A stretch of DNA of 20,437 bases from Apostichopus californicus (Eukaryota > Echinodermata > Holothuroidea > Aspidochirotida > Stichopodidae), in contig JAIPMN010001071.1 of NCBI GenBank assembly GCA_020650975.1, positions 1-20,437 of the forward strand, read 5' to 3'. How positions within the stretch are numbered: position 1 is the stretch's first letter; each line of letters starts with the position of its first letter. The notes beneath the pieces were generated by a model, which searched no databases, had not been told where the DNA came from, and saw only the letters and a list, made by a program, of their open reading frames with translations. The position numbers and the translations under genes were made by a program. This document shows, piece after piece, positions 9,826-18,261 of the stretch.

Positions 9826-9975
9826 TTTATAATTAAGCACTCTAGTTTGTTGTTAGCCTGATTATCATTAAACACTCTTGTCTGTTGTTAGCCTGATTAT
9901 CATTAAACACTCTTGTTTGTTGTTAGCCTGATTATCATTAAACACTCTTGTTTGTAGTTGTTTGTAGTTAGCCTG
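9826..9975. repeat. 35-bp tandem array
   Basis: The unit ATTATCATTAAACACTCTTG plus TTTGTTGTTAGCCTG (35 bp) starts at 9861, 9896 and 9931, with a diverged copy before (about 9826-9860). In the last copy the TTGTAGTTG segment is itself duplicated. The array may lie within the 3' UTR of the FRS2-like gene, whose stop codon is about 690 bases away on the minus strand. Confidence 0.88.
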
Positions 9976-10665
9976 ACTGCTCAGTGCTCTGTCTATGAAG
10001 CATCTGGCAACAAGCAATGCCATCGAATGTTGACAATAATTAGACAAACTCTCTCCTGTTCTCACGACATGACATCATGTCGGTCAGTCCATCTTGTAAC
10101 AGCATTACCTTAGCTGGTTACACATCCTGTCTGCAGTCACCTTAGTTTGCGGCACCGGTCCATCCCGGCTTGTCATATGAACGTAACCAACAGCAATGCA
10201 GATAGTAGTAACTTGGTTGTGTTACTAGTTGTAGACTCATAGCTGTAGTGATATGTCCTGTCTCGACCGTCGGGTACTGATAAGTGGCATCCTATTACCA
10301 TGATTGTTACACACATAACATATCATAACATATCATAAACCTACAGCTATATTTCCATACCTGATGTAGGAATTACACATGACATCTGCAGTTCCCAGGA
10401 CTAAAACAGTCCGTCCGGACAAGAAACTTGCATTGCGATGACGATCGATACCTGCATACGCACGTTATTTCCGTTACCATGGCTTCGACCCATCCATTCT
10501 CAACGGTTAAATTGCAATCCGATAATGATGATGACGATAAAAACCTAGACACATTGTTATCTTCAAGACCATCCAGCCACTGCCTGGTTTATCATGTCTT
10601 GTCCATTAGGAAGAAAGCAATACAACGGGAATGACGGCAATAACGATACCAGTCTATATCTCAGG
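9976..10665 (-). other. probable 3' UTR of the FRS2-like gene
   Basis: This stretch directly follows the stop codon on the minus strand and has no competing gene. It has no AATAAA or ATTAAA on the minus strand, so a transcript would have to extend further or use a variant signal. A small 10-bp duplication (CATAACATAT) is at about 10,314-10,333. The plus-strand open frame at 10,428-10,634 has no domain. Assignment as UTR is an inference from position. Confidence 0.4.
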
Positions 10666-11664
10666 CTATCTCGGCTGAACCGGTCCATCGTGTCTCGTCC
10701 GCCTGGAACTGACGTCGCCGTCGTTTATCTGTCTTTGGGAGTTTGCTAAAGCCACAGTCTTGTTAGTGTCTATTACAGCGTAGACGTCCGACCCTTTGAC
10801 GGGAGACTCGGTGTCAGCCAGTGGTGAGTTTGGGGTGTTGGGAGGTGTGCTACCAGAACTGGAACTGGTGGAACGCTGAGGGGCAGAACTGACCGTTCCA
10901 TCCTCAAAAGCCACCTGGATGTAATTCAGTTTTCCTTTAGGGGGAGACTGTATTATCATGTTGCTAACGCCTTGGTCATGACCGACGTGTTCTTTACCTT
11001 CCACGTCGACAAGGTTTGCAAAGAACTTTTCACCCTGTGGATTAACGCCGGCATCAAAGTTGAATTCGGAATCACTCTTGCCGTTGTTGAATCTAGCGCC
11101 GCCCATGGGCCCTCTCTGGTCTGGTATAGTGGAACGATGGGGTAATTCACCTTTCGTATCTAAGTTTGTGTAGTAAGACGAAGGCGATGACGGAGAGTAG
11201 GCAACAGTTTTTGCCAAGTTTGGGCTATGAACCATGGGAGGAGGCCGGTCTAAATTCACATAGGATATGTTACTTTCACCCTGTCCGGGCTCGGATAAAC
11301 GGTTCACCTCCGATCCTATCTCGACCAGCAGACCGGTCTTAACCTTCCTCGAATTTGGTTCTTGGGATACTGTTTTGTTATCGTTCTCGTCGATTAAGCT
11401 CACTGGCTCCGGTGGACTTGAGGGCGCTACAGTTTCCACAACGCTGGCAGCTGCTTCCTCCGAATCGTCGACCTCGTACTCATTTTCCACTCTATCTACG
11501 TCCGTGGCCTCAACTTGAAGGCTTCCGTCTTCAATCACTGCATCGTCTTCATCCTGGCCGAGTTTAAGGTGGACGTAATTAAGAGACACCTTCTTGGTGG
11601 GATCCTTGGCGGTTGTGCCATTGGTGACTGCCCCCACAGGTCTAAACGGTGAATGGGTTGGTAC
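10666..11664 (-). CDS. FRS2: FRS2-like coding exon 3 (signalling tail)
   Basis: The exon encodes residues 206-537 and ends in TAG at 10668-10666. The acceptor is preceded by TGCTAAC, a good branch site, and a pyrimidine tract ending CTTCTAG. Tyrosine motifs in order are NYVHL (Tyr235), SYVNL (Tyr340), YYTNL (Tyr370), NYIQV (Tyr453) and VYAVI (Tyr500). An acidic stretch lies at about 242-275. EFNFD at 405-409 matches the VFNFD segment of human FRS2. The STPPNTPNSP block (477-486) between the two SHP2-type motifs corresponds to the Thr-Pro-rich ERK-phosphorylated block in human FRS2. No frameshift or internal stop is seen, so the gene looks intact. Confidence 0.94.
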   Translation of the reverse strand, partial: VPTHSPFRPVGAVTNGTTAKDPTKKVSLNYVHLKLGQDEDDAVIEDGSLQVEATDVDRVENEYEVDDSEEAAASVVETVAPSSPPEPVSLIDENDNKTVSQEPNSRKVKTGLLVEIGSEVNRLSEPGQGESNISYVNLDRPPPMVHSPNLAKTVAYSPSSPSSYYTNLDTKGELPHRSTIPDQRGPMGGARFNNGKSDSEFNFDAGVNPQGEKFFANLVDVEGKEHVGHDQGVSNMIIQSPPKGKLNYIQVAFEDGTVSSAPQRSTSSSSGSTPPNTPNSPLADTESPVKGSDVYAVIDTNKTVALANSQRQINDGDVSSRRTRHDGPVQPR

Positions 11665-13652
11665 CTAGAAGAAACAGAAAAACAGTTAGCAGAACTGATA
11701 CTTTTAAACTTAAGGCCAACTTTCGCACAAATTTTGACCTCAAAAGATGTAATCAGTTCCATAAGATCTTACAGTAACTTTTAACATCAAATTATTTCGG
11801 TCCATTTTCTATGAAAAATGTCACGCATCAACAAAACAAAGCTCTCAGTAGGTTCCTTGACGAGTGACGTACATCGATTTTAGATTGATAAACAAAATGG
11901 AATAACCGCAAAGATGAAAAGGATTTTTAATACGAATAGCAGACATTGAGAAGACAATTGCTACGATAAATTCTTCTTTTTAGGGGTTTTTCATCCTTTG
12001 TACATAAAATCATACCGTGGTGCGTGGAGGACCGGTCTCCCTTATATCTGCCGAATTGATGTACTCAATAGTTGGAGATTCGCTGCGTTCCATTATTGGA
12101 GTTGCGGCGTTTGCTCTGCTGGTCGGAGACACCGGGCTTGTCGGTCCAACCGAAGTCGAAGAGTTACGGCCGGCGATTCTTCCGTTGGTGGAGATTAAAT
12201 GCGTCATGGACGTTGAATGGTTGTGAGGCAGATATGTCTGCAGTGTATGATTCTGCTGCTGTTGCTGTGAAGGTCCAGCATTGCTAGTGCTAGGAGTGTC
12301 ACCTTCGTTTGTGTTCAACTTGACAAGATCAAAAAGTTGTTTTGCGTTCTTGCACTTGAAGGCGTATATCCCTGCAATTTGAGAAGATAATATTGAAGAT
12401 TTAGTATCTATCAACAGTACAGACCCAACGTGACATACTCCACACATCATAGGTACTGGTTGGTACTGAAGGAGTGAATGAGGAGGGGGAGAAGGGGAGG
12501 GTTGTGGTCCATTGGGGCATAATTGTTTTACATTACCTCCAATGTCTGTGTCAAATTGTGTGACAGACAGGCAAGCAGGGCAATAATGCCAACATAATCA
12601 ACTTCACTTCAGCTATTTCTTACCTCAACCAGTGTATGGCAACTTGAAATAAACCATGTTTAACCTTAACTGGTAGTGGCACCTTGCAATGGCTCCTTAT
12701 ATAAGTCCTTACCTACACTGCTGGCAAATTTATCATAGCTCTTACCTGTACTTCCTATCAACCTAGGGGTTTTAGTACTGTAGTAAGGTCACTACAATCT
12801 AACATGGGCTTTACATGGACTATAGTGGCACCGTGATTACAACAGTAAGATTCGAACCGATGAAACCCAAGTGCTAAACGAAAGTCCTAGACACTTTGGG
12901 TGGTAGAATGAGAAGGGAGGTCATTGATTGGAGGGGTCTGGTCATAGAGGGCGCACCGTGTTAATAGGTTACCAGTTCACCCTAGACATGGTAGACCGCA
13001 TGCTTAGGTTGTGAGGAGACAGGTAATCGAGGAGCAGGTGGTTAATAAATTTCTTACTGGTGTTGGCTTGTCTTTAGCTATTCATATTACAATTCTGCAT
13101 GGTTAGTTATCTTCGTTCTTTACCGGGATTGGTAACTACTGGCATTAGGCTGCGCTATGTTCAAACCTGGCCTGTCGGCACCTTGCATGGAAGGACATTT
13201 TTTACCTGAAGTGGAAGCACCTTGCTTTAGCTTCATTGTACCAAAACCTGGACTGATGACCTTAAATTAGTTGTTTATACTTGTCTTACCTTTACACGCA
13301 GCACCCTGCATCGTACAATTGAGACGATTACCTGCATCTGTGGTACATACCTTGTATTGAGTACATTTACTACAGTACTGTATGTGCGCTTACCTGGACC
13401 AGTGGCACAACTTCTGCCGCTCTCAAATGAAAACAAGCCTGTGTCGAAACCATAGCGACGGAGGGACTTGAGTGGCCAACGGATGGGGTTGCCGTTTTTC
13501 TGATGGAGGACCAACTCCGTCCTGTTCACCTCTATCAGTCCTCTCCAGATGATCTCTCCCTGTTCGTTAATGTTCTTCACTTTAAACATATTTGTCGCCA
13601 GTTTGGACTTGACCCTTCCCGGGAGAGGACTGCACTGTATCTGATTGCCCAT
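10666..13652 (-). CDS. FRS2: FRS2/FRS3-like fibroblast growth factor receptor substrate (three coding exons)
   Basis: The joined exons 13652-13394, 12371-12016 and 11664-10666 encode 537 residues, against 508 for human FRS2. FRS2 proteins are membrane-anchored docking proteins that bind FGF and neurotrophin receptors through a PTB domain and, once phosphorylated on tyrosine, recruit Grb2-Sos and SHP2 to drive Ras-MAPK signalling. Residues about 20-105 form an IRS-type PTB domain, with LRRYGFD and LFSFESGR-C-TGPGIYAFKC matching the family closely; Arg65 and Arg80 align with the phosphotyrosine-contacting Arg63 and Arg78 of human FRS2. The tail carries YxN motifs at Tyr190, Tyr340 and Tyr370 (Grb2 type) and LNYIQV (Tyr453) and VYAVID (Tyr500), which match the two SHP2 sites. 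The end, SSRRTRHDG, also matches FRS2. All junctions are GT-AG and preserve frame. Whether it is orthologous to FRS2 alone or predates the FRS2/FRS3 split cannot be seen here. Confidence 0.95.
11665..12015 (-). other. FRS2-like intron 2 (351 bp)
   Basis: A GT-AG intron (GTATGA to TTCTAG) in phase 0. The interior is AT-rich without repeats or open coding. The branch-site-like TGCTAAC lies about 21-27 bases before the acceptor. Confidence 0.9.
12016..12371 (-). CDS. FRS2: FRS2-like coding exon 2 (end of PTB domain, linker)
   Basis: The exon encodes residues 87-205. It opens with GIYAFKCKNAKQLFDLVKL, the last strand and C-terminal helix of the PTB domain, matching GIFAFKCARAEELFNML of human FRS2. 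A low-complexity linker follows with a five-Gln run (122-126) and Ser/Thr-Pro motifs (SPVSPTS near 165-171), which are possible MAP-kinase sites as in vertebrate FRS2. Tyr190 in IEYINS is a candidate Grb2 site. The acceptor is CAAATTGCAG|GG and the donor ACG|GTATGA, leaving phase 0. Open frames on the opposite strand in this interval are shadows. Confidence 0.93.
12372..13393 (-). other. FRS2-like intron 1 (1022 bp)
   Basis: A GT-AG intron (GTAAGC to TTGCAG) in phase 1 that interrupts the PTB coding sequence at TGP|G. Much of it is a degenerate tandem array listed separately, and it holds a decayed tRNA-like segment near 12,848. PTB homology runs unbroken from exon 1 to exon 2, so no further exon is expected inside it. 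Confidence 0.9.
12618..13410 (-). repeat. degenerate ~42-bp array repeating a 5' splice-site-like unit
   Basis: Read on the gene's sense strand, the consensus is roughly GCAAGGTGCCAC-(T)-GGTCCAGGTAAG; on the plus strand it is CTTACCTGGACCAGTGGCAC and then CTTGC. Plus-strand units start near 12,620, 12,662, 12,709, 12,742, 12,811, 13,054, 13,120, 13,163, 13,202, 13,244, 13,286, 13,328 and 13,390; from 13,202 to 13,328 the spacing is exactly 42. Exact CTTACCT (AGGTAAG in sense) occurs at 12619, 12708, 12741, 13285 and 13389. The last of these is the real exon 1 donor, so the array overlaps the exon boundary. GGCACCTTGC recurs at 12678 and 13177, with variants elsewhere. Divergence between units is high, so it is old. 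Confidence 0.7.
12835..12905 (-). mobile_element. decayed tRNA-like (possible SINE) segment in intron 1
   Basis: On the minus strand GGTTCGAATCT at 12858-12848 matches the RNA polymerase III B box (GGTTCRANYCC) at nearly every position, preceded by a tRNA-like stretch containing AGCACTTGGGTTTCATC. The T-arm does not pair, so it is not a working tRNA gene. It may be an old tRNA-derived SINE head. Its flank, GTGCCACTATAGTCCATGTAAAG, resembles the intron array unit. Confidence 0.3.
13394..13652 (-). CDS. FRS2: FRS2-like coding exon 1 (N-terminus and most of PTB domain)
   Basis: This exon encodes residues 1-86 plus the first base of codon 87. The ATG at 13652-13650 is chosen because the resulting MGNQIQC start matches the Met-Gly-Cys-rich N-terminus of FRS2 proteins (MGSCCSC in human), where Gly2 is myristoylated. 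An upstream in-frame ATG at 13706 would bury that glycine. Here position 6 is Gln rather than the Ser/Thr-type residue usually favoured by N-myristoyltransferase, so lipidation is less certain than in vertebrates; Cys7 could be palmitoylated. The donor is CCAG|GTAAGC, a strong consensus, and splits the Gly codon in the TGPG loop of the PTB domain. Confidence 0.93.
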
Positions 13653-13663
13653 GTCCGCGGTAA
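13653..13663 (-). promoter_or_regulatory. candidate 5' UTR remnant and 3' splice site before the FRS2-like ATG
   Basis: Upstream of the start codon the sense strand reads TTTGACTAACATCTTCATAG and then TTACCGCGGAC before ATG. CTAAC is a good branch-site match and CATAG a possible acceptor at 13664-13665, which would leave an 11-base 5' UTR in this exon and place the promoter upstream, beyond 13,665. The branch-to-AG distance is short, so this is tentative. Confidence 0.3.
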
Positions 13664-13665
13664 CT

Positions 13666-15609
13666 ATGAAGATGTTAGTCAAACAGAATCTAGTCTGTAT
13701 CTTCACATCTGTTCAAACAACAACAAAAAACAAACAAAAAATCATTCAAAATTAAAAGAAAAAAAACGGACGTAACAATTACGGGAGAGTATATGTCATA
13801 TTCCCATTCATTCAAAACTATAGTCCAATATAAATTACAGTCATTGTTGACTCTCTCCCCCCCCCCCACCCCGCCCCCTCATCCACAGCTTACAAATTAC
13901 ATCTTATTTCGGAGAGCACACACTTCAGTGACTATGTCCTCCCATACATATGCATGTGTGTAAGTTGGTACTATACTGTACACAACAAAATATCTGCACA
14001 TCTAATTTTCGTAATCTCCAAAATGGATCTGATACAACGACAACGACGATGATGCAGACACCACCTCATGCGTACTAACCGGATCTCCGCAAAGCTGCGA
14101 TTTCATTAATTCGGTTTTCTGGATGTGCCCAGAGAATGGAAATTTGCTGAGGGCAAGCGATGCCTGAAAAAGCTATTACCTTATTCATGACTTTGACTGA
14201 TGCGTTCTTGCCGACGAATGGAGTTTACGAGATTTTTCTCATTTTTTTTTTCAAACAGAAGAATCCCAGCGAAATTATATTCTTGGGGAGCTAGGACAGG
14301 ATTTAAGCATGAATCCAGTTCATGCTTCACATAAGTCGGCAATACTGACTATTAGCATCGAGATCTGTTGAGTTATCCAATTTAAAAAAATTGAAGTTGC
14401 AGTAAAAGTATTGTAGTTAACTGTATGCTACTTAATTGATGCACCTAGACTAATTGGGTTCATTTAGTGACTCCTATTTTGACAGAACTTATCTATATAA
14501 AATAAAACTTTTCCATTAAAATGTAAAGGCTACCTATGCCTATTCTTGTTACATGCAAAATATCATGAAGGTGCATGTTTGACCATCAACCTAACACCCC
14601 CACCCCTCCCCCACCCCCTCCCCTCCCTCTTATGGAACACCCAGTAAGTACAGGTAGAGAGGAAGGTCGGGAGAGCAAATTCAGACGGACAGGTGCATGT
14701 TTGGAGAGGAGACAGGTATTAAGAGAGAGACCGGTGTAAAGTAGTAAATTTTGTACAATTACACAAACAAATGATTTTCATGATATTTTACTCTAATATT
14801 TAGCTCATTAAAATGATAAATTTACACACTCAAGATCTATCAACTGTTGAAAAGTGCAGGGAATTCTCCATGGAATAAATCAGCGTGCCTAATCACTAGG
14901 CGAGGTATAAGCCTACATAATGAATGACATTTAACAGTCCATATCAGCGTCTCCATGCATACGAGCATGCTAGGATGAACCTTACAGTGAATGCCAGCAG
15001 CCAATGCACTAACACTGCTGTACAGTGTGTAACCTACATACATGAGAGGCTTACCAGCATGGAATTAATATTATTTAAGTACTTAATGGTATTGGCCAGG
15101 ATATGGGTCAGACTTCAACAGTGTGGGATGGGGGGGGGGGCTGGGAAGGGGGAGAGGAGGCGGAAAGACTAGGACACCCTTCCATAGAGGTGCATGACCA
15201 TACCTAAATTATTCTGCATTTTATCATACATGTATTTGAAGTATTATTACTTAGCTGTTACAATTGAACCTAGTCGGAGACCAATAATGATCATTATTGC
15301 ACAGTTAGGTTATGAGTCCAGCTTCAGTGGCGAGGCAAACATGGGCTGGGGGATATGGTCCAGGAAGCCCTTCCATAAAGGTTCATGCTCCTGCCTAAAT
15401 CAGTCAGTGGAATGACAATTTACCCACTTGCCCCACCCCCCTCCCCCGCCCCGGCCCTGGCCCCCAACTCAAGATTGGCATTCTATGCATGTCACTATCA
15501 GGCTTCATGTAATTGTTATGTCATTATTACCTCATACAGAGCATAAATTTAACTGAGACATTTAACTGCTTAATACACTGAATTACAACATCAGAGACTA
15601 ATTTAAAGT
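13666..15609. other. non-coding, upstream of the FRS2-like gene
   Basis: No second gene is supported. C-rich tracts lie at about 13,855-13,879 and 14,597-14,631. A G-rich tract is at about 15,128-15,160 and another C-rich tract at about 15,431-15,464. Two related segments, CCCTTCCATAGAGGTGCATG near 15,177 and CCCTTCCATAAAGGTTCATG near 15,368, lie about 190 bases apart and suggest an old duplication. Any promoter or first non-coding exon of the FRS2-like gene should lie in or beyond this region, but I cannot identify it. Confidence 0.5.
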
Positions 15610-15656
15610 AGGGGGAGGGAGAGGGAGAGGGGGAGGGAGAGAGGGGGAAGAGGGAT
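15610..15656 (+). repeat. polypurine (G/A) tract
   Basis: An unbroken purine run of G3-5 blocks separated by A or AGA. It could form triplex or quadruplex structures. Otherwise it is a simple low-complexity tract. Confidence 0.8.
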
Positions 15657-16002
15657 GGACTACAAGTTCCTGTAAAATCAATTTTAAAACTGCTTGTAAC
15701 TTTTGGATGCTACTTGCTTGATGTGGGCAATACTTTCTAATTTTATCCCATGTCAATATATCTATATTAGTCTAGACAATGCAGGGCAATCAAACTGAAT
15801 TTCTCCAAACTGTGTGTTTGCTTATAAATACATATCAGAGGCCCTAAATACAGTGACACAATCCGTGACTCACGTCATTGCCATTAGCAACCAATCCAGG
15901 AGAAGTGCCAAGAAAATGTCTACCCTGCAGACAGTAGAATCTAAGCACTATAATCCACATACAAGCAGTGTTATACACTGAAACAACAGTTATTATATTA
16001 TT
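15657..16002. other. non-coding, no recognisable feature
   Basis: Short open frames on the minus strand lack any domain, and no repeat is evident until 16,003. Confidence 0.55.
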
Positions 16003-16080
16003 AAAGGACATGCTGATACATGAAATATTAGACATGCTGAACATGAAATATTAAAGGACATGCTGTTACATGAAATATCC
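16003..16080. repeat. three-copy ~26-bp tandem repeat
   Basis: The unit GGACATGCTGATACATGAAA plus TATTA occurs three times, starting near 16,006, 16,031 and 16,056, with small insertions or deletions. No function is apparent. Confidence 0.75.
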
Positions 16081-16974
16081 AAAGTCATGACACACATGAA
16101 TGTTGCTTTTAAGGTCATCAGGTTTGCTCCCAAGTATGCTAGAAGGTCAATAATGGTCACCATTAATACTAAAATTTGTAACAAGCTTTTCACTGCCAAT
16201 CTAAAACCTAGCTTTATAGTATCCACATTGAGATATTGAATTGCCTATCTTAACATATCCCTCATCAGCTGGGAATTTATCTTGTGAGTATCAGAATTCA
16301 GACCCTCTTGGAAATTACTTCTTTGAATTGCATAGCCAAACTACAAATCAGTTCAGCCATGTATGTATTTGCACTTTGGTATGGCATACTGTATGATTTG
16401 CAAAACAAAATATATATTCCATTTGGCAGTTGGACTTTTAATAGCAAGTGTGAAGAGACTTGCACATATAAATTGAAAACCTGAGTGTATTTTAGGGGTT
16501 GTAATAAAAGAATACAAACTAAGGTGTGTTCAGCATTCTTTCTTGCAGCTTGGCATTGCACAAGCGTGTACCAGTGCTAAGCCGTCCCACAGAGAGTCTA
16601 TAGATCGAACCAAGGATATATTTACACAGGGATGTACCAAAGTTAAGCAGGTGTTACCTGTTTCCCCATAATGATGGCGTACATGTATGCACCTAGTGCT
16701 GTTTAAAATAGACTATAGTATGCATGTGAGCAAGATTCTCTATTAAATTTGGTACTAATTAGAGAAGGTACAGGGAGGGGGGGGGGGGGCAGGGGGTCAA
16801 ACATAGCAACGTTGGGCACATAGAATGCTAATGCTTGTAAAGCTCATGTTATGTAACACAAGTCTCAGAATATTTTAGGTCAAGCCTATTTCAGTTTGTG
16901 ACACACATGTGGACAGGGTCTATAGAGACTGAGGGAGTACAATGCTAAAATGATTTATTCTGGGGAGAGAAAAG
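16081..16974. other. non-coding, no recognisable gene
   Basis: Overlapping short open frames at about 16,284-16,561 on both strands have no domain or splice context. A G12-type run lies at about 16,777-16,790. Confidence 0.5.
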
Positions 16975-17703
16975 CAGTGGCGTCGCCAGACATTTGAATC
17001 TTGGGGGGCACAGGGGGGTCACAGCACTTAATTAGGGGGTACAATGTTTATTTGTGAATGCCATCCTGGGGGAGAGGGGGTGTCCCCCTTCCCTTTAATT
17101 TTTTTTTTTGATTACTTACGGGTCCTTAGATGCAATCTTGTGCAATATTTTGCAATTTGACGTAACTTTATGTTCAAGAATTTTCGGCTTAGTCTGTCCT
17201 TTATTTATGTTTTTAATTGAGGTGGATCAGAAAGTTATACATAAAAAATGGAAATTAACCCTTTTGCTTTGATAATGTTTTTAAATAATTAAGGGTCATA
17301 AGATGCAATTTGGTGCTACCTGGTGATTATCCATTAAGAGAGAACAAAAAGATGTTTTCCACTTGAATAGTTGAGGCTTCAGCCCCTGCATCTCAAAAGG
17401 GTTTGGGGAAAGTTTACAACATGAAGAAGAGTGTTGAAAATTTAAATTCATGCAGGGTAGTAGTGAAGCTTAAGCACTAGCGGTTCACGCCAGGGCCTCT
17501 GTGACCTTGTTAGTGAGAAAACAACTGGTTATTGTGATGGTCGGTGGAAAGAAGTTTAACTGATGAACATAATACATTTCGTCCTTTGTAAAAAATGCTT
17601 TTGTTTGAGTATTTTGGGGGAGGCACAATTTTTTTGGGGGGCACAATTTTTTTGGGGAGGGCACGTGCCAGCCCAGGCCCCCCCCCCCTTGGCGATGCCA
17701 CTG
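16975..17703. mobile_element. non-autonomous hAT-like DNA transposon (729 bp)
   Basis: The left end CAGTGGCGTCGCCAG is matched by the right end TTGGCGATGCCACTG as a terminal inverted repeat, with 13 of 15 positions pairing. The flanks are GAGAAAAG (16967-16974) and GGGAAAAG (17704-17711), a target-site duplication of 8 bases with one mismatch, as expected for the hAT superfamily. Inside the ends lie G-rich blocks (TTGGGGGGCACAGGGGG at the left, repeated ACAATTTTTTTGGGG at the right). No transposase open frame is present, so it must have been mobilised in trans. The minus-strand frames at 17,485-17,755 fall within the element and its edge and are not genes. The superfamily call rests on TSD length and end sequence. 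Confidence 0.72.
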
Positions 17704-18261
17704 GGGAAAAGGGGGGTATAATGGGAGTGTATAAAGAAGCACAGGGAAGGAGCAAGGGATTAGATGGAAGGGGAAAAGTGGTTGGAAAAATGGCAGGGAA
17801 AGTGAAAAGGGGAATGGATTATGAATGTGGATGGGAAAAGATCAGGGATTGATAGAGTAACTAGCAGCATTGCTATCCATAAAGTACCCATGGATGTGTA
17901 CCACAATCCTCTAAAATTCCACATCCTCTAAAATTCCCTACAGAGCAATCTACATTCTGTTGGGAACAGAAAAAAAGGATAAAAAAAAATACACCTTGAC
18001 ATAAGATTTATAACCCTGCGTAGACAATAACATATCTTCAACCATACCACTAAGGTCAGGCTCGAGTCAAATACTATATTTCTCTCAAAACAATATTAGT
18101 CATCAGAGACAGGAATTTTAGGAATATTTCTGGTCAAAGTTGTGTATATATAGCATCTTAGTAGGCAAGGTATGTTAAAGTTCACTTCACACCTCAATGG
18201 AGACATCCAGACTGCACTCCAGTTACAAGTGTAGGACAGAATCAATGATTTGTTATATCCT
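17704..18261. other. non-coding, between hAT-like element and SINE
   Basis: Purine-rich sequence at about 17,705-17,830, then AT-rich sequence. A perfect 15-base core, ATCCTCTAAAATTCC, is duplicated 17 bases apart at 17,906 and 17,923. No gene. Confidence 0.55.

Noticed and set aside
9185-9975. CRISPR-like array
   Set aside because: The repeats are directly adjacent with no unique spacers and the genome is eukaryotic.
11267-12287. Several plus-strand open frames of 66-83 residues
   Set aside because: They are antisense shadows of the FRS2-like exons 2 and 3.
13503-13775. A 90-residue plus-strand open frame
   Set aside because: It is antisense to FRS2-like exon 1 and ends in Lys/Asn-rich low-complexity sequence.
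17485-17852. Gly/Pro-rich open frames on both strands
   Set aside because: They lie in the right part of the hAT-like element and its purine-rich flank, and none resembles a transposase.
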